The notes under the pieces are model-generated. The model saw only the letters and a program-made list of their open reading frames with translations. It was not told the DNA's origin and ran no database searches. Positions 52,229-60,781 of a stretch of 64,000 nt of DNA are shown in pieces. Made by a program: the position numbers and the translations under genes. The stretch's first letter is position 1. The number at the start of each line of letters is the position of its first letter. The stretch comes from Mycoavidus cysteinexigens (GTDB lineage Bacteria; Pseudomonadota; Gammaproteobacteria; Burkholderiales; Burkholderiaceae), in NCBI RefSeq assembly GCF_003966915.1, contig NZ_AP018150.1, forward strand, positions 1,984,001 to 2,048,000, in the 5' to 3' direction.

Positions 52229-55200
52229 ATGACGAACGCACCAATACTAGAAGAAGCGAAAGAATTAACCACTGATGACAAAGAGCGCCTTCTCGCGGTT
52301 TTGCGTTATTGGCACAAACTCGAATTTTTTATCCCATTTGACCTTAGCGGATTGGTTGACGATGCAAAGGATTGGGAGGTTCGTTGGCTGTACGAGTCCG
52401 CTTTAAGGCAAGCGGCAGACGCGCCGGAGCATCTCTGGCAAGCGAATATTCCTGATGAGTACGAAATCACTGGATTTAATCTTTATCTGAATATTTTCGA
52501 TAAAAGTGAAATTGTTCAAATCTGTGCGCAAAATCTCCAAGCTGAAGCGAATGGCGCACCAGAGTACGAAGAAGATGAACGGACCGAACTCGAGGGACTC
52601 ACGTGCTTTGCCAAGCTTAAGTTCACCGCCCAAGGCGGACCGCGTTTTGAGCAAGTGTCTATCTCCACTTTACCCTGGGCGTTAGGACAAACCCAAAAGC
52701 ACGGTCTGAAGGCTCTTACTCACGAAGCATTTGAACACAGCAAAAATCGACTCACCGAACTGCTGCAGAATTTTCTTGCTAACCGCTCAGTACCCGCAGA
52801 CCATGAAGAAAGCTCAACCAGGCCGCTGACCGGCATAGAAATTATTGCTTTACATGAAATTTTTTGCGTCTGGGCAGAGTATTCCTCTCAAAGCAATCAA
52901 GCCGTTGCTTTGCTTAAGGTATGCACCCAAAAAAAAGCTTCACCCGTTATGGGAGGTTTAACCTCCGCGGAAATACCATCGGCTCCCTTGAAGTTCAATG
53001 CAGCGCCGCAAACTGAAGCGGATGCGAACGACACTGATACGGCACTTGAAGATGAGGACGATGAAATATTTGAATTTGAGATTGATATTCTTAATAGCTT
53101 TTTCATTCAAGATATTGAACGCGCGATAACTTGGGTAAAAACCCGCCCAATTCCGACACCACTCAAGCAATATTTAACCGCCATTCCAGCACGCGAGCGC
53201 CTTGACCTCTATTCAGAGGCTGGCCGTCAGTTAATTTTCGAGAGGCTTCACCCAAAGTATCTTAATCTCGGACATTGGCTCGATGACGCTGAAAAAGGCA
53301 TGAATCTCATGCAACAGTTTGCTGTGAATACTGCTTTATCAACTCTGCATAAAACCGGCCTGTTCTCAGTCAATGGCCCACCCGGCACCGGTAAGACCAC
53401 GCTATTGCGTGATTTATTTTCGGATAATATCGTGCGCCGAGCACAGGTGTTGGCTTCCTTCAAGCAAGCGCATCATGCATTTGACGGAAACATCCAAGTC
53501 CAATTCCCAGCCGAGCCAGAGCCCATCAGCATTCTCACACTCAATCCTAAGCTCACCGGGTTTGAAATGGTAGTTGCCTCATCCAACAACGCGGCCGTTG
53601 AGAATATTTCCCGCGATTTACCCAAGCGCAAACAGCTTGGCAAGGCTTGGCGCACGACGCAATATTTACAGCCCATTGCCCATAAAGTGGCCGCTCAAAA
53701 AGACAGTGACTCATTTGACGCATTGTCTGAGCAAGATATGCCATGGGGTTTAATTTCTTGCGCGCTAGGCAATTCAACAAATCGTTGGAAGTTTAAAGAG
53801 CGATTTGCTTTCTTAAAAAAAGATCCGCATAAAAAAGCTTCTTGGGCAGGACTCGAGCCACCCGAAAATATTTTTGATTGGCTTAAAAAAGATTACGCAG
53901 GCTTGAGTTTTAGCGAGGCGGCAGAAGCATTTAAGAAAGCAGAACAAGCAACCCTGAGCAAAATTGCCGAACGCATAAAATATGCGGAACTGCTGAATGA
54001 AGTAACAGACTCTGCCAAAAAACTCTTTTTTGCCGGAGAAGAGAATGAATTACACAAAGCGAAAGCTTTCTATCAACAAATTAAACTACACATTAATCAG
54101 GTCAAAGCACAGCTTTTAACTCTAACCCAACAGCTTACAGAATTAGAAAGATGGGTTCATGCTAATTGGTGGAAAAAGCTCACCTCATTTTTTAAACGGC
54201 TTACGATAAAAAGAGAAATTAGCTCACTCAAAAAACAGCATGTTAGTTTACAACTTGAGCTAGAGCTTACCCTTGATACGTATAAAAAAGCTCAAGAGGC
54301 GCTAGAGAGAAAAGCCGCGCTTTGGGCGCAGAAAATAGCGCAATTTGAGGAATTAAATCACAAATTTTCTTACCTTAAATTACCAAAATCATTAGATGAG
54401 CTAGACACAGAATTTTTTCAGAAAAACGGACTCTGGCATGATCAGGAACTCGCACACTGTCGTTCGACCCTTTTTAGCGCTGCTCTGACATTGCATGAAG
54501 CATGGCTGGCCGAAGTCGCAAAATGTCGGTGGCCGAATTTTAAGGAGAACATTCGGGCCATCACCCGCTTGCTTTCCAACAGACAACCCGATAAAGAAGA
54601 ACATATTTTGCCGATTTGGCAAAGTCTTTTTATGATTGTACCCGTCGTTTCTACCACATTTGCGTCGTTTGCCAATCAATTTCGAGGCCTTGGCCCCAAT
54701 TCTCTAGGCTGGTTATTCATTGATGAAGCTGGACAAGCTGTACCGCAAGCCGCGGTAGGAGCGCTGTGGCGAGCACAGCGGGCGGTGGTGGTTGGAGATC
54801 CGCAGCAAATCGAGCCCGTATATACTCTACCAAGCAAATTGGTAACAGCGCTTGCCGAACTCTCGGAGCATACCTGTAAAGGAACTTATGCGCCTAACAA
54901 GGTCTCCGTGCAACAGCTTGCGGATCACGCAAATCCCTATGGCGCTACGATAACCATGGAGGGTAATCCGCCTGTATGGATTGGGAGTCCTCTGCGCGTG
55001 CATTGGCGCTGCATTGACCCAATGTTCTCTTTATCGAATCAGATCGCTTACGAAGGTAAGATGATTTTTGGCCTAAAAGAAAGGAGTTTACCCGACGCAG
55101 CGCCGATTCATTGTCCAAGCGCATGGATTGACATTAAAGGCCCAGTCAATAGGAAACAAGATGTCCGCGAGCAAATTCAGTTTGTTATTGAAATCCTGAT

Positions 55201-55633
55201 GCAACTGTATCTACGCGATAGAAAATGGCCGGCGCTTTATATTATTTCGCCCTTCAAAGCCATCAAAGACGAATTAAGGCGCTGCGCGTTGCATGCGGCA
55301 AGCCGGCACCCCTTGAAGATAAGGGGATGTGAAAAATGGTGTAGAGCGAACATCGGTACCATACATACTTTCCAAGGCAAAGAAGCGGATACCGTTATTA
55401 TGGTGCTCGGGGTTGACCACCAGCATAGAGGAGCTGCGCAATGGGCGTCCTCTAAGCCGAATCTTTTAAATGTAGCGCTGACCCGCGCTCAGCGCCGATT
55501 TTACATCGTGGGAGATAAAGAGCTGTGGCGTGAGATGCCTTATTTTAGAGAGGCCATCAGCAAACTTCCTGCCACTACCGCCGACCAATTTCTTCATCAG
55601 GCCGGACTATCAACTCTCACCATGCCAGCATAA
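52229..55633 (+). CDS. UPF1-like superfamily 1 helicase, inserted in core synteny
   Basis: A 1134-residue protein. Walker A GPPGTGKTTLLRD is near residue 384; a long charged coiled-coil region (about 560-730) interrupts the motor; motif II is LFIDEAGQAVPQAA near 829 with GDPQQIEPV after it; motifs V/VI are IGTIHTFQGKEADTVI and NVALTRAQRRFYIVGD near 1083. This is the UPF1/DNA2-type AAA_11/AAA_12 arrangement. The N-terminal 370 residues are unassigned with an acidic stretch (about 265-290). It may act on RNA or DNA, perhaps in stress or defence; no partner gene is next to it. It sits between tpiA and qor, adjacent in relatives, and overlaps the qor end by 17 bases. Confidence 0.85.
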   Translation: MTNAPILEEAKELTTDDKERLLAVLRYWHKLEFFIPFDLSGLVDDAKDWEVRWLYESALRQAADAPEHLWQANIPDEYEITGFNLYLNIFDKSEIVQICAQNLQAEANGAPEYEEDERTELEGLTCFAKLKFTAQGGPRFEQVSISTLPWALGQTQKHGLKALTHEAFEHSKNRLTELLQNFLANRSVPADHEESSTRPLTGIEIIALHEIFCVWAEYSSQSNQAVALLKVCTQKKASPVMGGLTSAEIPSAPLKFNAAPQTEADANDTDTALEDEDDEIFEFEIDILNSFFIQDIERAITWVKTRPIPTPLKQYLTAIPARERLDLYSEAGRQLIFERLHPKYLNLGHWLDDAEKGMNLMQQFAVNTALSTLHKTGLFSVNGPPGTGKTTLLRDLFSDNIVRRAQVLASFKQAHHAFDGNIQVQFPAEPEPISILTLNPKLTGFEMVVASSNNAAVENISRDLPKRKQLGKAWRTTQYLQPIAHKVAAQKDSDSFDALSEQDMPWGLISCALGNSTNRWKFKERFAFLKKDPHKKASWAGLEPPENIFDWLKKDYAGLSFSEAAEAFKKAEQATLSKIAERIKYAELLNEVTDSAKKLFFAGEENELHKAKAFYQQIKLHINQVKAQLLTLTQQLTELERWVHANWWKKLTSFFKRLTIKREISSLKKQHVSLQLELELTLDTYKKAQEALERKAALWAQKIAQFEELNHKFSYLKLPKSLDELDTEFFQKNGLWHDQELAHCRSTLFSAALTLHEAWLAEVAKCRWPNFKENIRAITRLLSNRQPDKEEHILPIWQSLFMIVPVVSTTFASFANQFRGLGPNSLGWLFIDEAGQAVPQAAVGALWRAQRAVVVGDPQQIEPVYTLPSKLVTALAELSEHTCKGTYAPNKVSVQQLADHANPYGATITMEGNPPVWIGSPLRVHWRCIDPMFSLSNQIAYEGKMIFGLKERSLPDAAPIHCPSAWIDIKGPVNRKQDVREQIQFVIEILMQLYLRDRKWPALYIISPFKAIKDELRRCALHAASRHPLKIRGCEKWCRANIGTIHTFQGKEADTVIMVLGVDHQHRGAAQWASSKPNLLNVALTRAQRRFYIVGDKELWREMPYFREAISKLPATTADQFLHQAGLSTLTMPA

Positions 55634-56621
55634 TTTTGCCAATATGCCGCCCTTCTTCCATCCAGGCGTGAGCACTTGCTGCCTCTGTCATCGGGAAGAC
55701 GCGGTCGATGACAGGCCGAATTTTACCCGCTTCTAATAACGGCCAGACGCGTTCTTTCAGCTGCGCTGCGATACGCGCTTTAAAATGGGTCGAACGTGGG
55801 CGTAAGGTTGAGCCCGTGAGCGTCAAGCGCTTCGTTAGCATCTCAGCCAGATTGAGATTAGCCTTCGCGCCGCCTAAAAATGCAATTAAGGCAAGTCGGC
55901 CATCCTGCGCCAAGGCTTTTAATTCACGCGCAATGTAATCGCCGCCGACCATATCGAGAATCACATCAACGCCTCGTCCGTTCGTTAGCGCAGCGGTAAC
56001 AGCCACAAAATCCTCGGTTTTGTAATCGATTGCCCGTTCTGCACCAAGGCTTTCGCAAGCACGACATTTAGCCGCGCTACCGGCGGTAGCGAATACGCGG
56101 TGACCCAACGCATGCGCGAGTTGAATCGCCGCTACACCAATGCCGCTTGAGCCACCCTGCACCAGTAACGTTTCATCTTGCCCACGCTCAGTTGCGCCGA
56201 GCTGCGCGCGGTCAAATAAATTACTCCAAACGGTGAAGTAGGTTTCAGGCAATGAAGCAGCCTCAAGCTCTGACCATCCAGCAGGCACCGGCAAACACTG
56301 CGCAAGAGGAGCGGCAGCAAATTCAGCATAGCCGCCGCCTTGCAGCAAAGCGCAAACACGGTCGCCTTTTTTAAGCCGCCAGCGGTTATCTGCATGCTGC
56401 CAATCGCCATCTACAATCTCGCCGGCAACCTCTAAGCCAGGCAGCACAGAAGCGCCTGGCGGCGGCGCATAATGACCGGCACGCTGCAATAGATCGGGGC
56501 GATTGACCCCGGCTGCGCTCACCCGAATCAATACTTCGCCAGGCTGCAAAACAGGCCGCTTATACGCTACCGGTTGTAATACCTCCGGCGCACCATAAGC
56601 GGTAATGGCGATGGCCTGCAT
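55617..56621 (-). CDS. qor: NAD(P)H quinone oxidoreductase (zinc-independent MDR family)
   Basis: A 334-residue medium-chain dehydrogenase of the quinone-oxidoreductase/PIG3 type. GVNRPDLLQRAGHYAPPPGA in the catalytic part, the Rossmann motif VQGGSSGIGVAAIQLA and the usual AERAIDYKTEDF follow. It lacks the Cys ligands of zinc alcohol dehydrogenases. It reduces quinones with NADPH. It lies 18 bases after pnp, as in Burkholderia. Its last 17 bases overlap the end of the inserted helicase gene on the other strand. Confidence 0.9.
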   Translation of the reverse strand: MQAIAITAYGAPEVLQPVAYKRPVLQPGEVLIRVSAAGVNRPDLLQRAGHYAPPPGASVLPGLEVAGEIVDGDWQHADNRWRLKKGDRVCALLQGGGYAEFAAAPLAQCLPVPAGWSELEAASLPETYFTVWSNLFDRAQLGATERGQDETLLVQGGSSGIGVAAIQLAHALGHRVFATAGSAAKCRACESLGAERAIDYKTEDFVAVTAALTNGRGVDVILDMVGGDYIARELKALAQDGRLALIAFLGGAKANLNLAEMLTKRLTLTGSTLRPRSTHFKARIAAQLKERVWPLLEAGKIRPVIDRVFPMTEAASAHAWMEEGRHIGKIMLAW

Positions 56622-56639
56622 AGCGAGAAAAAAACCCGT

Positions 56640-58799
56640 TTAACGGATCGGGTCCATCGGTTCTAGAGTTGGGCTTGCCTGTTCCATGACCGGATTTCTG
56701 TCATTGATCACGGCTTTGGCAGATAATCGCACCCGACCTTTTTCATCGGTTTGGATCACTTTGACCTCTACCATTTGCCCTTCCTTCAGATGATCACCCA
56801 CTTCTTTAATCCGCTCGTTAGCGATTTCTGAAATATGCAGCAGGCCATCACGCCCTGGCAAAATATTCACAATCGCACCGAAATCAAGCAATTTAAGCAC
56901 GGTGCCCTCATAGATTTGGCCAACGGTAACGTCTACCGTGATATTTTCAATGCGGCGCTTAGCCTCAGCAATGCCTTCGCTGTTGGCGCTCGCGATCGTG
57001 ACCAATCCGTCTTCGGAAATATCAATCGTCGTGCCGGTTTCTTCAGTGAGTGCCCGAATCACCGAGCCACCTTTGCCGATGACATCACGAATCTTGTCTG
57101 GATTGATCTTAAGCGTAACCATGCGCGGCGCAAATGACGATAATTCAGTACGCGCGCCTGACACTGCTCCTTTCATCTCGCCTAAGATATGCAAACGCCC
57201 TTCTTTGGCTTGGGCTAACGCGACTTGCATGATTTCTTTGGTAATGCCAGCAATCTTGATATCCATCTGCAATGCAGTGATACCCGCTTCCGTACCGGCC
57301 ACTTTGAAATCCATGTCGCCCAGATGATCTTCATCGCCTAAAATATCGGTCAGCACAGCGAAACGATTTGCTTCTAGGATCAGCCCCATCGCAATGCCCG
57401 CCACATGCGCCTTGAGCGGCACACCTGCATCCATCAGCGCCAGGCTGCCGCCGCATACGGAGGCCATTGACGATGAGCCATTTGACTCAGTAATTTCGGA
57501 AACCACGCGAATGGTATAGCCAAATTCTTTTTCGTCAGGCAAACAAGCCATCAGCGCGCGTTTGGCCAGCCGGCCGTGACCAATTTCACGCCGCTTGGGG
57601 GTTCCTACCCGGCCCGTTTCGCCAGTCGCAAAAGGCGGCATATTGTAATGCAGCATAAAGCGGTCGCGGTATTCGCCCGTAATCGCATCGATCGTCTGTT
57701 CATCATTCTTGGTGCCCAGCGTAGCGACCACTAATGCCTGCGTCTCACCGCGCGTAAAAAGCGCAGAACCATGAGTGCGTGGCAAAACCCCCGTGCGAAT
57801 TGAGATCGGCCGCACCGTGCGCGTATCGCGCCCGTCAATGCGCGGCTCACCTGATAAGATTTGCCCGCGCACAATCTGCGCCTCAAGGTCAAATAAAATA
57901 TGACCAAGCGCAACCTCATCCGGCGCACTCGTGCCCGCTGCAAGCGCCTCTTCTAGAAGCTGTTTGCTCACCTCTTTATAAATCGCCTGCACGCGCTCGC
58001 TACGCAGTGATTTTTGACGGATCTGATAAGCTGCTTGCAAAGCGTTCAACGCAAGCGCACTAACTCGGTTAGACAACACTTCGTCTTTCGGCGCAGCTTG
58101 CCAATCCCATTCCGGTTGGCCGCCTTCACGCACTAGCTCATAGATCGCATCGATTGCCGTTTGCATCTGCTCATGACCAAACACCACAGCGCCTAACATA
58201 ATCTCTTCAGACAATTGATCCGCTTCCGACTCAACCATCAATACTGCCCGCTCAGTACCTGCTACGATAAGCTCAAGCTGAGAGGTTTTAAGCTCACTGC
58301 AACTCGGATTAAGCACATATTGACCATCAATAAAGGCGACGCGCGCAGCGCCCACCGGACCATTAAATGGAATCCCAGAGATGGCCAACGCAGCCGACGC
58401 GCCCAGCAGGGCCGGAATGTCTGTTGGCACTTCCGGATTCACTGATAATACGTGCACCACGACTTGCACTTCATTGTAAAAATTTTCTGGGAAAAGCGGA
58501 CGCAAAGGCCGGTCGATAAGACGGGAAATCAGCGTTTCGCCCTCAGAGGGACGCCCCTCGCGACGAAAAAAACCACCTGGAATTTTGCCTGCCGCATAAG
58601 TTTTTTCGATGTAATCCACTGTCAACGGGAAAAAATCCTGACCGGGCTTTGCGCTTTTTGCGCCAACTACCGTTGCCAGCACGACCGTTTCATCCATATT
58701 GACCAGCACAGCACCACTCGCCTGACGAGCTATTTCGCCCGTTTCAAGCCGGACGGTATGGCGTCCCCATTGAAATTCTTTAACAATTTTCTTAAACAT
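56640..58799 (-). CDS. pnp: Polyribonucleotide nucleotidyltransferase
   Basis: A 719-residue PNPase: two RNase PH domains (about 1-225 and 310-545, with [15 protein letters not shown] and TRGETQALV), a KH domain ([19 protein letters not shown]) and an S1 domain ([20 protein letters not shown]). It degrades RNA 3'-5' by phosphorolysis. The start [14 protein letters not shown] at 58799 is chosen; the upstream in-frame extension runs into the rpsO terminator hairpin. It follows rpsO on the same strand as in nearly all proteobacteria and probably autoregulates through RNase III cleavage near the shared hairpin. Confidence 0.96.
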   Translation of the reverse strand: MFKKIVKEFQWGRHTVRLETGEIARQASGAVLVNMDETVVLATVVGAKSAKPGQDFFPLTVDYIEKTYAAGKIPGGFFRREGRPSEGETLISRLIDRPLRPLFPENFYNEVQVVVHVLSVNPEVPTDIPALLGASAALAISGIPFNGPVGAARVAFIDGQYVLNPSCSELKTSQLELIVAGTERAVLMVESEADQLSEEIMLGAVVFGHEQMQTAIDAIYELVREGGQPEWDWQAAPKDEVLSNRVSALALNALQAAYQIRQKSLRSERVQAIYKEVSKQLLEEALAAGTSAPDEVALGHILFDLEAQIVRGQILSGEPRIDGRDTRTVRPISIRTGVLPRTHGSALFTRGETQALVVATLGTKNDEQTIDAITGEYRDRFMLHYNMPPFATGETGRVGTPKRREIGHGRLAKRALMACLPDEKEFGYTIRVVSEITESNGSSSMASVCGGSLALMDAGVPLKAHVAGIAMGLILEANRFAVLTDILGDEDHLGDMDFKVAGTEAGITALQMDIKIAGITKEIMQVALAQAKEGRLHILGEMKGAVSGARTELSSFAPRMVTLKINPDKIRDVIGKGGSVIRALTEETGTTIDISEDGLVTIASANSEGIAEAKRRIENITVDVTVGQIYEGTVLKLLDFGAIVNILPGRDGLLHISEIANERIKEVGDHLKEGQMVEVKVIQTDEKGRVRLSAKAVINDRNPVMEQASPTLEPMDPIR

Positions 58800-58834
58800 A
58801 ATATTCCTTATTTTATATGCTGCAAAAAGCAAAA

Positions 58835-58866
58835 TGCCTGCATCAGCAGTAAGGCTGATGCAGGCA
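58835..58866 (-). terminator. Hairpin between rpsO and pnp
   Basis: A perfect 13-bp stem (TGCCTGCATCAGC with its complement) and 6-base loop, followed on the minus strand by TTTTGCTTTTTG. It is the rpsO terminator, and readthrough into pnp makes it the expected attenuator and processing site. Confidence 0.88.
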
Positions 58867-58885
58867 TACGATCTCAATACAGCAT

Positions 58886-59155
58886 TTACTTACGTAGTCC
58901 TAATGCTTGGATCAGTGCTTGATAACGCTCGAGCGATTTCTTTTGCAAATATTTCAGCAAGCTGCGGCGGCGGCTTACCATTTGCAGCAAGCCTCGGCGG
59001 CTATGGTGATCTTTATTGTGTGCTTTGAAATGCACGGTCAACTCATTAATGCGCGCCGTCAACAAAGCCACCTGCACTTCGGGCGAACCGGTATCTTTGG
59101 CGCCACGCGCAAATTGCGCAATAACTTCAGATTTTTTTTCACCTGCAATTGACAT
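58886..59155 (-). CDS. rpsO: 30S ribosomal protein S15
   Basis: An 89-residue S15 with the conserved [33 protein letters not shown] and [13 protein letters not shown]. It binds 16S rRNA helix 22 and initiates platform assembly. It leads the rpsO-pnp operon. Length and residues are those of the family. Confidence 0.97.
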   Translation of the reverse strand: MSIAGEKKSEVIAQFARGAKDTGSPEVQVALLTARINELTVHFKAHNKDHHSRRGLLQMVSRRRSLLKYLQKKSLERYQALIQALGLRK

Positions 59156-59416
59156 AACTTTCCTTTATAAAAACAAGCGGTCACGGAAGAAAGGCCGCGC
59201 CGTGAAAAACCTACGACTTAACCTATATAAATTTATCTGAGCGACTACCGCTAAGCTAGACGCTCACTTTCATGAGAACATGAAGGAGTGAGTATACTAT
59301 GCTTTCTGTATAGTACATACTACACGGAAAGGCGTTAGACATCCTCAACTCGAAGTTTGTCGCCTCCAAAATTTACCATTTACACTAACTTTACTGTCCC
59401 TTGTTTCGGAATTTTC

Positions 59417-59965
59417 ATGCAGATACAGTTCATTTCTCGGTCTCTTTTCTCAAACTCATGGCTGCGCAAAATACTGATGAGCATGGCTACGCTTGTCGTT
59501 GTGGCCTGCGCTTCCCCCTGGCAAAACGGGCAATTTGGCCCAGATGAAGCCTCCGCTATCGCAAAACTAGGCCAGCCGCGTGAAGTCTACGAGCTGCCTA
59601 ATGGCGGCAAGCGCCTGATGTGGCCCGCGCAGCCTTTCGGCGAGAGAACAACAGCTATAGACGTCGAGGCTGACAGTAAAATTTCTCGAGTACGGCAAGT
59701 TTTGGCGGAATCAGAGTTTGAGCGAGCGCAAATTGGCTTATGGACTCAACACGATGTTTTGAGCAATTTCGGCAAACCCGTAGAAATCGCTAAGTTCCCT
59801 CGCATGCAACGCGAAGTATGGAGTTACCGTTATATGGACAATGATGTCTGGTACGTACTCTATCACTTTTATTTTGACGCAAATGGTATTTTGCGCAGCA
59901 CCCAGCAAACCCCCGATCCACTGCATGATCCAGACCATCGCAATTTATTTCGTAGAATCTTTTGA
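59417..59965 (+). CDS. BamE/OmlA-like outer-membrane lipoprotein
   Basis: A 182-residue lipoprotein with hydrophobic segment and lipobox LVVVAC (Cys 31). The mature part has [19 protein letters not shown] and [17 protein letters not shown]: two repeats of the SmpA/OmlA fold in which a G(K/Q)P turn is typical. [20 protein letters not shown] matches the beta strands of that fold. BamE itself is shorter, so this is a relative, perhaps a BAM or envelope-stability factor. The start at 59417 has GGAA upstream; the next ATG (59477) is also possible. It is followed 40 bases later by tRNA-Pro. Confidence 0.6.
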   Translation: MQIQFISRSLFSNSWLRKILMSMATLVVVACASPWQNGQFGPDEASAIAKLGQPREVYELPNGGKRLMWPAQPFGERTTAIDVEADSKISRVRQVLAESEFERAQIGLWTQHDVLSNFGKPVEIAKFPRMQREVWSYRYMDNDVWYVLYHFYFDANGILRSTQQTPDPLHDPDHRNLFRRIF

Positions 59966-60004
59966 CGTGGGGCGCAACATCTAATAGAATTGCGGTCTTG
60001 TTGT

Positions 60005-60081
60005 CGGGGCGTAGCGCAGCCTGGTAGCGCATCTGATTTGGGATCAGAGGGTCGCATGTTCGAATCATGTCGCCCCGACCA
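60005..60081 (+). tRNA. tRNA-Pro (TGG)
   Basis: Full cloverleaf: acceptor CGGGGCG/CGCCCCG, D-arm GCGCAGCCTGGTAGCGC, anticodon stem TCTGA/TCAGA around TTTGGGA (anticodon TGG), T-loop TTCGAAT and encoded CCA at 60079-60081. Confidence 0.96.
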
Positions 60082-60132
60082 CATTGCAAGAATATAAATA
60101 GACAAATTTTTACTATCCATATCGTCTGTCCA

Positions 60133-60633
60133 ATGCGCCAGTTTATGCAGATTATTGTACTGCTGGTGGGTTGCTTGATGCTCTTATTACCGCTTTCAAG
60201 CCATGCGGGCCGGCGTGATGAGCGCCTGGATTTAGTCAAGCAATTTATCACGCAACAACAAGCCAATCCGCTTGTCGCGGACTGCGCTGCTCACGCCAGT
60301 TTTGTTGCGACCACGCTACCGCTGTACACGCGGATTGAATTTCCAGATGGCGCGTTAGATAATGGACAAGCCAGTATTTTGCCTTGGCATCAACAGCCCT
60401 TCAATAACAAAAAACAGCGGGTTAAGGTAGATACAATCGTATCCATATCCGGCGTTGGCTACCGCAAAGCTAAACGATCTAAACCGGATGTTTTGGAATT
60501 TCGCTGCGGCTATTCAGCCAATCAGCTCTTTGCCTTTGATTATAACGAACCCAAGCCAGCATCAGTCAAACACAAAACGGTGCGCCGCATAAAACGCACG
60601 CCTCAAAGACGCAGCACCCCGTCTACGCGCTAG
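60133..60633 (+). CDS. Small exported protein, possibly BspC-like
   Basis: A 166-residue protein with signal peptide ([20 protein letters not shown] then GRRDER). The mature part has [31 protein letters not shown] and [18 protein letters not shown], with two conserved Cys (in DCAAH and FRCGY) that could form a disulfide. The end is strongly basic ([21 protein letters not shown] region). I recall similar Burkholderia proteins labelled BspC domain; that name is tentative. It has no gene partner; the preceding tRNA-Pro ends 51 bases upstream of the chosen ATG. Confidence 0.5.
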   Translation: MRQFMQIIVLLVGCLMLLLPLSSHAGRRDERLDLVKQFITQQQANPLVADCAAHASFVATTLPLYTRIEFPDGALDNGQASILPWHQQPFNNKKQRVKVDTIVSISGVGYRKAKRSKPDVLEFRCGYSANQLFAFDYNEPKPASVKHKTVRRIKRTPQRRSTPSTR

Positions 60634-60781
60634 AGCGAATAACACCTCGATCGGATTGCCGACTGAAAATGAGTCACGCTCAACCTCTCTCGTAATACAG
60701 CTCTCTCAATTTTATGGTTTTGCTAAATGCCAGCGAATCTGTTTAAGACCCGCTAGCCTACCTCAGTTTTTCTGCTTTATC

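Noticed and set aside
52229-55633. Helicase as part of a named multi-gene defence system
   Set aside because: No nuclease, methylase or partner gene is adjacent; both neighbours are core metabolic genes.
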